A stretch of 12,382 nucleotides of DNA from an uncultured Actinomycetes bacterium (GTDB lineage: Bacteria; Actinomycetota; Acidimicrobiia; Acidimicrobiales; Microtrichaceae). The stretch spans positions 1-12,382 of the forward strand of contig CAIYXG010000034.1 of the NCBI GenBank assembly GCA_903930035.1. The letters are read 5' to 3'. Under the pieces are notes generated by a model. It worked only from the letters and a program-made list of their open reading frames with translations, searched no databases and had not been told where the DNA came from. This document shows, in pieces, positions 1 to 6,414 of this stretch (the first letter of the stretch is position 1; each line of letters starts with the position of its first letter). Both the position numbers and the translations under genes were made by a program.

Positions 1-74
1 CGCTTGGCAATGGGCGACCTGCGGCGTCCCGGCGAGGAAATCCCAAGTTCGGCGTGACAGCCCCCCGGATGTGT

Positions 75-80
75 GGAAGA
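75..80 (+). promoter_or_regulatory. Shine-Dalgarno site that favours the ATG at 91 for the sigma factor
   Basis: GGAAGA lies 10 nt before the ATG at 91. The alternative GTG at 73 has no purine-rich site upstream, and using it would add six codons that include TTA and CTA, both very unusual in this GC-rich window. This supports a start at 91. No convincing promoter was found in bases 1-90. Confidence 0.5.
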
Positions 81-90
81 TTTAGCGCTA

Positions 91-675
91 ATGGCAGACC
101 GCTCCACCTTCACCGACCAGGCGTCCCCGCACTTTGACGGGCTCTACGCCGCCGCGATGCGCATGACGCGCAACCCGGCCGACGCAGAGGACCTGGTCCA
201 GGAGACCCTCATCCGGGCCTACCGGGGCTTCGAGGGCTTCTCCGACGGCACCAACCTGCGTGCCTGGCTCTACCGGATCCTCACCAACACGTTCATCAAC
301 TCCTACCGGGCCAAGCAGCGCCGGCCGGAGCAGACCGAGCTCGACGAGTCCGAGGACCTCTACCTCTACCGCCGGCTGGGCGGTCTCGAGGCGGCCAAGA
401 TGGGCCGCTCCGCCGAGGACGAGATGATGGACCTCTTCAGCGAGACCGAGGTCAAGGCGGCCATCGAGGCCCTGCCCGAGTCGTTCCGGATGTGCGTGCT
501 GCTCGCCGACGTCGAGGGCTTCGCCTACAAGGAGATCGCCGAGATGCTCGAGATCCCCATCGGCACGGTGATGAGTCGTCTCCACCGGGGAAGAAAAGCG
601 CTGCAGCGCGCGTTGTACGAGTTCGCCGTCGATCGAGGCCTGACCGGTCGCACTCCCGCGACCGCCGACGCCTGA
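91..675 (+). CDS. sigR: ECF RNA polymerase sigma factor, SigR/SigH group
   Basis: This 194-residue protein is a two-domain ECF sigma factor that directs RNA polymerase to stress promoters. Region 2 spans about residues 15-80 and includes RMTRNPADAEDLVQET and the -10-recognition stretch around NLRAWLYRILTNTFINSYR. Region 4 spans about 119-180, with a helix-turn-helix near 146-169 (YKEIAEMLEIPIGTVMSRLH). These stretches are very close to Mycobacterium SigH and Streptomyces SigR, which control thiol-oxidative and heat stress genes and are held inactive by RsrA. The next gene, 16 nt downstream, encodes an RsrA-type anti-sigma factor, which supports the assignment. The start at 91 is chosen because of the GGAAGA site; a GTG at 73 is the alternative and would give 200 residues. 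No classical SigR autoregulatory promoter (GGAAT-N18-GTT) was seen in the 90 bases upstream, so it may lie further out. Confidence 0.93.
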   Translation: MADRSTFTDQASPHFDGLYAAAMRMTRNPADAEDLVQETLIRAYRGFEGFSDGTNLRAWLYRILTNTFINSYRAKQRRPEQTELDESEDLYLYRRLGGLEAAKMGRSAEDEMMDLFSETEVKAAIEALPESFRMCVLLADVEGFAYKEIAEMLEIPIGTVMSRLHRGRKALQRALYEFAVDRGLTGRTPATADA

Positions 676-691
676 CGCCGGTGGGCTGGCC

Positions 692-964
692 ATGGCACTG
701 ACTGAAAATGCGGACACGATGACCGACCACGAGTGCGACGAGGCGATCTCCGAGCTGTACCGCTACCTGGACGGTGAGCTCGACCCCGAGAGCCTGGCCC
801 ACGTCGAGGCCCACCTCCGCAAGTGCTCGCCCTGCCTGGAGGCCTACGACTTCGAGGCCGAGCTGCGCCAGATGATCGCGGCCAAGAGCGCCGAGCAGAT
901 GCCGACCGAGCTGCGCCGTCAGATCCTCGACGTGCTCGACCGGCTCGACGACTCCCTCAACTGA
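692..964 (+). CDS. rsrA: RsrA-like zinc-binding anti-sigma factor (ZAS family)
   Basis: This 90-residue protein is a small soluble anti-sigma factor expected to sequester the upstream SigR-type sigma factor under reducing conditions and release it when its thiols are oxidised. It carries the ZAS signature H-X3-C-X2-C as H41, C45 and C48 (HLRKCSPC), plus an upstream C15 in the position of the redox cysteine of Streptomyces RsrA. The flanking ELYRYLDGELD and SPCLEAYDFE stretches also match RsrA. C15, C45 and C48 are its only cysteines, a leaner set than in Streptomyces RsrA. It lies 16 nt after the sigma gene, so the two are almost certainly co-transcribed. The start at 692 has GGTGGG upstream; a second in-frame ATG at 719 would still keep C15. 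The redox role is inferred from family and context. Confidence 0.9.
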   Translation: MALTENADTMTDHECDEAISELYRYLDGELDPESLAHVEAHLRKCSPCLEAYDFEAELRQMIAAKSAEQMPTELRRQILDVLDRLDDSLN

Positions 965-972
965 GCCCAGAC

Positions 973-1002
973 CTGACGGCACGGGTGCCCCCGTCGTAGA
1001 GT
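973..1002 (+). promoter_or_regulatory. Leaderless-type promoter for the 49-residue membrane protein
   Basis: A -10 box TAGAGT (997-1002) is preceded at 18 bp by CTGACG (973-978), which matches TTGACA at four of six positions. The -10 box ends 7 nt before the ATG at 1010, so transcription would begin at or next to the start codon. It lies directly after the rsrA stop and suggests that downstream genes can be expressed independently of sigR-rsrA. Confidence 0.5.
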
Positions 1003-1009
1003 GCGTCCC

Positions 1010-1159
1010 ATGGTTCTTGCCGCTGAAGCGACCTCCAAGGTGTGGCACTTCTGGATCGCCGTGCCGCTGGCACTCGGTGTGATCGCCGCACTGCTCACCA
1101 TCGTCGGCCTCTACTTCTTCAAGGTGACCCGGACCCGGTACCCCAAGGCCGGGGACTGA
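1010..1159 (+). CDS. Small single-pass membrane protein, function unknown
   Basis: This short ORF encodes 49 residues. Residues 1-10 (MVLAAEATSK) are mildly polar. Residues 11-37 form one long hydrophobic stretch rich in Val, Ala, Leu, Ile and Phe (WHFWIAVPLALG, then IAALLTIVGLYFF). The tail KVTRTRYPKAGD is basic. By the positive-inside rule the C-terminus probably faces the cytoplasm, making it a single-pass membrane protein. No catalytic motif is visible and I do not recognise a family. Evidence that it is real: an ATG placed 7 nt after a TAnnnT box, clean membrane-protein composition, and a position that fills the otherwise empty gap between rsrA and the metalloprotease gene. Codon third positions are mostly G/C, as in its neighbours. 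No classical ribosome-binding site is present, which fits leaderless translation. Confidence 0.65.
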   Translation: MVLAAEATSKVWHFWIAVPLALGVIAALLTIVGLYFFKVTRTRYPKAGD

Positions 1160-1235
1160 GGTCCCCCGCCCGCCGTGCTGCCGACGGGCGCCGCCCCGAC
1201 GTGGTCCCCGGGCCGGACGTGAGGGTCGGGTACCC

Positions 1236-2303
1236 ATGAGCCAGAGCATCGACTGGGCCCTCGCCGAGACCGTCGCCGCCAAGATGGCGGGACAGGAGCC
1301 GTTCGCGAGCTCGTACCACCGGCACGGCATGGACGAGGACTTCGACCGGTTCACCGCCGAGGCCCAGGTGTTCGTCGAGGCCGAGACCGGCTTCACCTCG
1401 CTGGCCGGCCCGGCCCGCGCCCGGGTGGTCGACCGGACCGACTGGGTGAGCGCCAACCTGGCCAGCTACGGCCGTCTCCTGCGGCCGGTGCTCGACCAGC
1501 TCGAGTCCAGGATGACCGGCCCGGCCGGCTCGCTCTCGGGCAAGATCGCCGGCGCCGAGCTGGGTGCCCTCCTGGGCTGGATGTCCTCGCGGGTGCTCGG
1601 CCAGTACGACCTGCTGGTCCTGGAGGACGAGGACCCCGACGAGCAGGACCTCGTCTACTACGTGGGCCCGAACATCCTGTCGCTGGAGAAGCGGCACTCG
1701 TTCCCGCCCGCCGAGTTCCGGCTCTGGGTCGCGCTGCACGAGGTCACGCACCGGACCCAGTTCACCGGGATCCCCTGGCTGCGCCCCTACTTCCTGGAGC
1801 TCGTGGGCGAGCTCGTCGGCATGGCCGACCCCGACCCGGCCCGGCTGTTCACCGCGGCGGGCCGGGTGGCCGAGGGGATCCGGACCGGCCGCAACCCGCT
1901 CGCCGAGGGTGGGGTGGCCGCGCTGTTCGCCAGCCCCGAGCAGCGGGTGGTCATGGACAAGGTGGGCGGGCTCATGAGCCTGCTCGAGGGCCATGGCGAC
2001 GTCGTCATGGACCGCGCCGCCATGGACCGCGTGCCGTCGGCCGACCGGTTCGGCCGGGTGCTCCGGGCCCGCCGCGCCGAGATGAACGTGGCGGCCAAGC
2101 TGCTGCAGCGGCTGATCGGGCTCGAGGCCAAGCTGGCCCAGTACGAGCAGGGCGAGAAGTTCATCGCCGAGGTGGAGCGGGTGGGCGGCACGGCGCTGCT
2201 CAACCGGGCCTTCGAGTCGCCCGACCTGCTGCCGACGCTGGAGGAGATCCGCAGCCCGGCCGCCTGGATCGCACGGGTGGGCCGCGAGGGCGCCGCCGCG
2301 TGA
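1236..2303 (+). CDS. DUF2342 zinc-dependent metalloprotease (F420-associated type)
   Basis: This 355-residue protein belongs to the actinobacterial DUF2342 family of putative zincin metalloproteases, often labelled 'coenzyme F420 biosynthesis associated' because of co-occurrence; no reaction in F420 synthesis is established. The zinc motif HEVTH is at residues 168-172 within VALHEVTHRTQF, and a second conserved motif, EGHGD, is at 251-255, where E251 could supply the third ligand. The N-terminal part (about 60-130) and the C-terminal helices around 280-310 are typical of the family. No signal peptide is seen, so it is probably cytoplasmic. A GAGGG site lies about 10 nt before the ATG. Its stop overlaps the tilS start (GTGA), so the two are translationally coupled. 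In M. tuberculosis the homologue Rv3626c also sits beside tilS and hpt. The substrate is unknown. Confidence 0.88.
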   Translation: MSQSIDWALAETVAAKMAGQEPFASSYHRHGMDEDFDRFTAEAQVFVEAETGFTSLAGPARARVVDRTDWVSANLASYGRLLRPVLDQLESRMTGPAGSLSGKIAGAELGALLGWMSSRVLGQYDLLVLEDEDPDEQDLVYYVGPNILSLEKRHSFPPAEFRLWVALHEVTHRTQFTGIPWLRPYFLELVGELVGMADPDPARLFTAAGRVAEGIRTGRNPLAEGGVAALFASPEQRVVMDKVGGLMSLLEGHGDVVMDRAAMDRVPSADRFGRVLRARRAEMNVAAKLLQRLIGLEAKLAQYEQGEKFIAEVERVGGTALLNRAFESPDLLPTLEEIRSPAAWIARVGREGAAA

Positions 2304-3253
2304 GCGTCCGCCGGCCGTCGTCCGACGACCCGGTCCTGGCGGCGCTGCTCGCCCGCTGCACGTTCCCCGCCGGCGGTCCCGCCGGGCCGCTCGTGGTGGC
2401 CGTCTCGGGCGGGGCCGACTCCGTGGCGCTGCTCGCGCTCGCCGTCGCCACCGGCCGGCCGACCTCCGCCGTCCACGTCGACCACGGGCTCCGTCCCGGT
2501 TCGGCGGCCGAGGCCGCGCCGGTCGCCGACCTCTGCGCGGCGTGGGGCGCCCGGTTCGGGTCCCGGACCGTGCAGGTGGCGGACGGTCCGGACCTGGAGT
2601 CGCGGGCCCGCGCCGCCCGCCACGCCGTGCTCCCGGCCGACGCCCTGCTCGGCCACACCGCCGACGACCAGGCCGAGACCGTGCTCCTCCGGCTGCTCCG
2701 CGGGACCGGCCCGTCCGGCCTGGCGGCCATGCGGCCCGACCGGCACCCACTCCTGCGGCTCCGCCGGGCCGACACCGAGGCGCTCTGTGCCCACCTGGGC
2801 GTGGTGCCGTTCGAGGACCCCTCCAACCGGGACCCCCGCTTCACCCGCAACCGGGTCCGCCACGAGGTCCTGCCGCTGCTCGCCGACGTGGCCGGCCGCG
2901 ACCCCGTGCCGCTCCTGGCGCGGCTCGCCGACCTGGCGGGGGAGCAGGCCGACGTCCTGGAGGAGGTTGCGCTGATGGTCGACCCCACCGACGCCCCGGT
3001 GCTGGCGACCCTGCCCCCGGCGCTCGCGGCCACGGCCGTTCGCGCGTGGTGGCGCACGACCACAGGCTCGCCCCACCCGCCCGACGCCGCGGCGGTGGCG
3101 CGGGTCCTGGCCGTGGCCGACGGCACCTCGACCGGCTGCGACGTGGTCGCAGGGTGGTCGGTCCGACGCACCGGCGGCCGGCTCCGCCTGGTGGGTCCGC
3201 GGGGCGCGCCGCCGCCGGACGCGCCGGAACGCGACGAGGTCGCGCAGGGCTAA
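2300..3253 (+). CDS. tilS: tRNA(Ile)-lysidine synthetase
   Basis: TilS uses ATP and lysine to convert C34 of the minor tRNA-Ile (anticodon CAU) to lysidine, so that it reads AUA instead of AUG. The 317-residue protein has the PP-loop SGGADS at residues 36-41, HVDHGLR at 59-65, the GHTADDQAET stretch at 118-127 followed by LLRLLRGTGPSGLAAM, and DPSNRD with RNRVR at 173-187. All are diagnostic of TilS. It is shorter than E. coli TilS (about 430 residues), as is usual in actinobacteria, and lacks the large C-terminal extension. The GTG start overlaps the stop of the metalloprotease gene by 4 nt. The next gene, hpt, starts 10 nt after the stop. The tilS-hpt-ftsH neighbourhood is widely conserved in Gram-positive bacteria. 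Confidence 0.95.
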   Translation: MSVRRPSSDDPVLAALLARCTFPAGGPAGPLVVAVSGGADSVALLALAVATGRPTSAVHVDHGLRPGSAAEAAPVADLCAAWGARFGSRTVQVADGPDLESRARAARHAVLPADALLGHTADDQAETVLLRLLRGTGPSGLAAMRPDRHPLLRLRRADTEALCAHLGVVPFEDPSNRDPRFTRNRVRHEVLPLLADVAGRDPVPLLARLADLAGEQADVLEEVALMVDPTDAPVLATLPPALAATAVRAWWRTTTGSPHPPDAAAVARVLAVADGTSTGCDVVAGWSVRRTGGRLRLVGPRGAPPPDAPERDEVAQG

Positions 3254-3256
3254 GGT
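3251..3256 (+). promoter_or_regulatory. Possible -10 box for a leaderless hpt transcript, overlapping the tilS stop
   Basis: TAAGGT ends 7 nt before the hpt ATG at 3264, the same geometry as the boxes before the 49-residue gene and ftsH. Its first three bases are the tilS stop codon. No good -35 is seen. AAGG could instead act as a weak Shine-Dalgarno site 8 nt before the ATG, so the call is uncertain. Confidence 0.35.
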
Positions 3257-3263
3257 CGCCCCG

Positions 3264-3830
3264 ATGGCTGACGGCGGAACTCCAGCAAGTGGTGGCGTGG
3301 CGGACGAGTACGTGGGGCGGGTGCTCCTCACCGAGGAGCAGATCGCGGCCCGGGTCGCCGAGATCGGTGCCCAGCTCACGGCGGACTACGCCGGCCGCCG
3401 CCCGCTGCTGGTGTGCGTGCTGCGCGGCGCCTACGCCTTCATGACCGACCTGGCCCGCGCGGTCGACCTGCCCGTGGAGATCGACTTCATCGCGGTGAGC
3501 TCGTACGGCTCGGCCACCCGGACCTCGGGCGTCGTGCGCCTGGTCAAGGACCTCGACGTCGAGATCACCGACCGCGACGTCGTGCTGGTCGAGGACATCG
3601 TCGACACCGGCCTGACCCTGCGCTACCTGCGCCGCAGCCTGGAGGCCCGAGGGCCGGCGTCGCTCGAGGTGTGCACGCTCCTGGCCCGCGAGTCCGCCGA
3701 CCTGGACGGCCTGGGCGTGCGCTACGTGGGGTTCACGATCCCCGGCGACTTCGTCATCGGCTACGGCCTCGACGCCGCCGAGCGCTACCGCAACCTGCGG
3801 TACCTGGCGGTCTACGAGCCGCAGGACTGA
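3264..3830 (+). CDS. hpt: Hypoxanthine (guanine) phosphoribosyltransferase
   Basis: Hpt salvages purines by joining hypoxanthine or guanine to PRPP to give IMP or GMP in the cytoplasm. The 188-residue protein has the PRPP-binding signature VVLVEDIVDTG, with E110, D111 and D114 as key acidic residues. It also has the early PRPP contact segment LLVCVLRGAYAF, the flexible-loop serine-tyrosine segment SSYGSATRTSG, and the C-terminal VGFTIPGDFVIGYGLD stretch that binds the base. About 13 extra residues precede VGRVLLTEEQI, where many homologues begin, but the ATG at 3264 is favoured because of the TAAGGT box or AAGG site just upstream. It sits between tilS and ftsH, as in many actinobacteria and Bacillus relatives. 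Confidence 0.95.
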   Translation: MADGGTPASGGVADEYVGRVLLTEEQIAARVAEIGAQLTADYAGRRPLLVCVLRGAYAFMTDLARAVDLPVEIDFIAVSSYGSATRTSGVVRLVKDLDVEITDRDVVLVEDIVDTGLTLRYLRRSLEARGPASLEVCTLLARESADLDGLGVRYVGFTIPGDFVIGYGLDAAERYRNLRYLAVYEPQD

Positions 3831-3874
3831 CCCCGACCGCCCGGCCGCCGGCTGAGGAGCGCCCCGGGCGGCCC

Positions 3875-3891
3875 GGCCGGTTCTGCCGGCC
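3875..3891 (+). terminator. Weak hairpin in the hpt-ftsH spacer, possible terminator
   Basis: GGCCGG (3875-3880) and CCGGCC (3886-3891) form a 6-bp stem with a TTCTG loop, 45 nt after the hpt stop and just upstream of the ftsH -10 box. There is no T-run. In DNA this GC-rich such a stem may occur by chance. Confidence 0.2.
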
Positions 3892-3898
3892 CCGTCGG

Positions 3899-3904
3899 TA
3901 GCCT
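3899..3904 (+). promoter_or_regulatory. -10 box for a leaderless ftsH transcript
   Basis: TAGCCT ends 8 nt before the ftsH ATG at 3913. The intervening bases hold no clear ribosome-binding site, so a leaderless mRNA starting at or near the ATG is the simplest reading. No strong -35 hexamer is visible 16-18 bp upstream. Confidence 0.45.
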
Positions 3905-3912
3905 CGTCCGGG

Positions 3913-5724
3913 ATGAAGCGACGCGCACAGCAGCTGGTCCGCTCGTGGCGGACGTGGGTGGCGGTCGCCGCGCTCGTGGTCGTCGCCACGGTGGTGGTGG
4001 ACCAGTTCCGGCCGTCGCCCACCGTGATCCCGCTCGACACCTTCACCGCCGACGTCGCCGCCGGCCGGGTCGCCACCGCGGAGGTCCAGTCCGAGGCGTC
4101 GCAGGTCGTGGGCGAGCTGACCGACGGCACCCGGTACGTCGCCGCCTTCCCCCCGGCCTACGGGGAACGCCTGACCACCCAGCTGCTGCGGGCCGAGGTG
4201 GACCTCTCGGCCGACAACGGGGCCAACAGCACCCTGACCGACCTGCTGGTCAACCTGGTGCCGACCGTCCTGGTGATCGGTGTCTTCCTGTGGTTCGCGT
4301 TCCAGATGCAGGGCGGCGGGCGTGCCAACCGGTTCGGCCGCGCCCGCGCCCGTCTGGCCGGCCAGGACGACCCGGTGACCTTCGCCGACGTCGCCGGCGC
4401 CGACGAGGCCGTCCAGGAGCTGGGCGAGATCGTCGAGTTCCTGAAGGACCCGTCCCGGTTCACCCAGCTGGGGGCGCGGATCCCCAAGGGCGTCCTGCTG
4501 TCGGGCCCCCCGGGCACCGGCAAGACCCTCCTGGCCCGCGCCGTCGCCGGCGAGGCCGGCGTGCCGTTCCTGACCATCTCGGGCTCGGACTTCGTCGAGA
4601 TGTTCGTCGGCGTGGGCGCCAGCCGGGTCCGCGACCTCTTCAAGCAGGCGGTGGCCCAGGCGCCGGCCATCGTGTTCGTGGACGAGATCGACGCCGTCGG
4701 CCGCCACCGTGGCACCGGCGTGGGCGGTGGCCACGACGAGCGCGAGCAGACGCTCAACCAGCTCCTGGTGGAGATGGACGGCTTCGACGCCACCACCGGC
4801 GTAATCCTCATGGCGGCCACCAACCGGCCCGACATCCTGGACCCGGCGCTCCTGCGGCCCGGCCGGTTCGACCGCCAGATCGTGGTGGACCCGCCCGACG
4901 TCGGCGGTCGCGCCGCCATCCTGCAGGTCCACGCCCGGAACAAGCCGCTCGACGACTCGGTTGACCTGTCCGTGCTGGCTCGTCGCACGCCCGGGTTCAC
5001 CGGCGCCGACCTCTCCAACGTCCTCAACGAGGGTGCACTGCTCGCGGCGCGCCGCGGCTCGGCCACGGTCGACCAGCGCGACCTGACCTCGGCCATCGAC
5101 CGTGTGCTCGCCGGCCCCGAGCGCCACAGCCGGGTCCTCGGGGAGGAGGAGCGGCGGGTGATCGCCGTGCACGAGGCGGGCCACGCCCTGGTCGGCCACG
5201 TCCTCCCGCACGCCGAGGAGGTCCACAAGATCTCGATCGTGGCCCGTGGCAGTGCGCTCGGGTTCACCGTGATGCTCCCCGAGGAGGACCGCCACCTCCA
5301 CACCCGCTCGGACCTCTCGGACCGGCTGGCCATGACGCTCGGCGGCCGGACCGCCGAGGAGGTCGTGTTCGGCGACGTCACCACCGGTGCGGTCGACGAC
5401 ATCGAGCAGGCCACCCGGCTGGCCCGGGCGATGGTCACCGAGTTCGGCATGAGCGACAAGCTCGGCCCGCAGCGGTTCACCACGCGTGACGGCGAGCCGT
5501 TCCTGGGCCGCGAGCACGCCAGCCGGGCCGACATCTCCGACGACCTCGCCGCCCGCATCGACGACGAGGTGGCCCGCCTGCTGGACGAGGCCCACGCCCG
5601 TGCCCGGCACATCGTCGAGACGCACCGGGCCACACTGGACGCCCTGGCCGACGCCCTCGTGGAGCGCGAGACGCTCCTGGACGACGACCTGGCCACGATC
5701 TTCGACGGTATGTCGCCGTCGTGA
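3913..5724 (+). CDS. ftsH: ATP-dependent zinc metalloprotease FtsH
   Basis: FtsH is a membrane-anchored hexameric AAA+ protease that extracts and degrades membrane and soluble proteins. The 603-residue protein has TM1 near residues 14-31, an extracytoplasmic domain near 36-112, and TM2 near 115-131. The AAA+ module carries Walker A GPPGTGKT (198-205), pore-loop FVG (231-233), Walker B VDEID with D257/E258, and the second region of homology NRPDILDP...RPGRFDR (304-321) with arginine fingers R315 and R318. The protease domain has HEAGH at 420-424 and a third zinc ligand, D496, in GAVDDIEQAT. All catalytic residues are present. It stops soon after the peptidase helices and lacks the long disordered tail of mycobacterial FtsH (about 760 residues). 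A TAGCCT box gives it its own promoter. folE follows after 21 nt, so readthrough into the folate genes is likely. Confidence 0.97.
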   Translation: MKRRAQQLVRSWRTWVAVAALVVVATVVVDQFRPSPTVIPLDTFTADVAAGRVATAEVQSEASQVVGELTDGTRYVAAFPPAYGERLTTQLLRAEVDLSADNGANSTLTDLLVNLVPTVLVIGVFLWFAFQMQGGGRANRFGRARARLAGQDDPVTFADVAGADEAVQELGEIVEFLKDPSRFTQLGARIPKGVLLSGPPGTGKTLLARAVAGEAGVPFLTISGSDFVEMFVGVGASRVRDLFKQAVAQAPAIVFVDEIDAVGRHRGTGVGGGHDEREQTLNQLLVEMDGFDATTGVILMAATNRPDILDPALLRPGRFDRQIVVDPPDVGGRAAILQVHARNKPLDDSVDLSVLARRTPGFTGADLSNVLNEGALLAARRGSATVDQRDLTSAIDRVLAGPERHSRVLGEEERRVIAVHEAGHALVGHVLPHAEEVHKISIVARGSALGFTVMLPEEDRHLHTRSDLSDRLAMTLGGRTAEEVVFGDVTTGAVDDIEQATRLARAMVTEFGMSDKLGPQRFTTRDGEPFLGREHASRADISDDLAARIDDEVARLLDEAHARARHIVETHRATLDALADALVERETLLDDDLATIFDGMSPS

Positions 5725-5745
5725 ACCCCGGGGAAGGGGACTGCC

Positions 5746-6414
5746 ATGACCACCCATGACGACCATGCCGACCACGCGATCCTCGAGGCGGCCGACCTGA
5801 ACGTGCCCGACGCGCTCCCGCACACCCCGGACCTCTCGGTGGCGGTGGACCAGGAGCGGATCGCCGCCGCGGTCCGCGAGATCCTGGTGGCCATCGGCGA
5901 GGACCCCGACCGTGACGGGCTGCACGACACGCCGGCCCGCGTGGCCCGCATGTACGCCGAGACCTGCTCGGGGCTGATCGACGACCCGTCGCGGCACCTG
6001 AAGGTGACGTTCGACGCCGGCCACGACGAGATGATCCTGGTGCGCGACATCACGCTCTACTCGCTGTGCGAGCACCATCTGGTGCCGTTCTACGGCAAGG
6101 CCCACGTCGCCTACATCCCCAACACGGACGGCCGCGTGACCGGCCTGTCCAAGCTGGCCCGTCTGGTGGACGGCTATGCCCGCCGGCCGCAGGTGCAGGA
6201 GCGGCTGACCACCCAGGTCGCCGACGCGATCGAGAAGGCGCTGGCGCCCCGGGGCGTGCTGGTCGTGGTCGAGGCCGAGCACATGTGCATGGCCATGCGC
6301 GGCATCCGCAAGCCCGGTTCGTCGACGGTCACCTCGGCGGTCCGGGGCATCTTCCGTGAGGACCCGGCGGCCCGTGCCGAGGCCATGCGCTTCATCGAGG
6401 CCGGTGGTCGCTGA
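5746..6414 (+). CDS. folE: GTP cyclohydrolase I
   Basis: FolE opens GTP and rearranges it to 7,8-dihydroneopterin triphosphate, the first step of folate synthesis; the enzyme is a cytoplasmic decamer. The 222-residue protein has the zinc ligands C108 and H111 in CEHHLVPF and C181 in AEHMCMAMRG, with the catalytic-site H179 nearby. Other family stretches are HDTPARVARMY, GKAHVAYIP, GLSKLARLVD and RGIRKPGSSTVTSAVRGIF. It is therefore the zinc-dependent type IA enzyme. The first ten residues are rich in His and Asp (MTTHDDHADH), an extension without an obvious role. A GAAGGGGA site ends 5 nt before the ATG. It begins the folate cluster 21 nt after ftsH, and its 3' end overlaps the probable folP start. 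Confidence 0.97.
   Translation: MTTHDDHADHAILEAADLNVPDALPHTPDLSVAVDQERIAAAVREILVAIGEDPDRDGLHDTPARVARMYAETCSGLIDDPSRHLKVTFDAGHDEMILVRDITLYSLCEHHLVPFYGKAHVAYIPNTDGRVTGLSKLARLVDGYARRPQVQERLTTQVADAIEKALAPRGVLVVVEAEHMCMAMRGIRKPGSSTVTSAVRGIFREDPAARAEAMRFIEAGGR

Noticed and set aside
73..90. GTG at 73 as the sigma factor start.
   Set aside because: It has no ribosome-binding site and adds TTA and CTA codons foreign to the window. The ATG at 91 has GGAAGA upstream. It remains a possible alternative.
6356..6403. GTG at 6356 as the folP start.
   Set aside because: The extra residues do not look like any FolP N-terminus and lie wholly inside folE. GTG 6404 gives a normal-length beginning.
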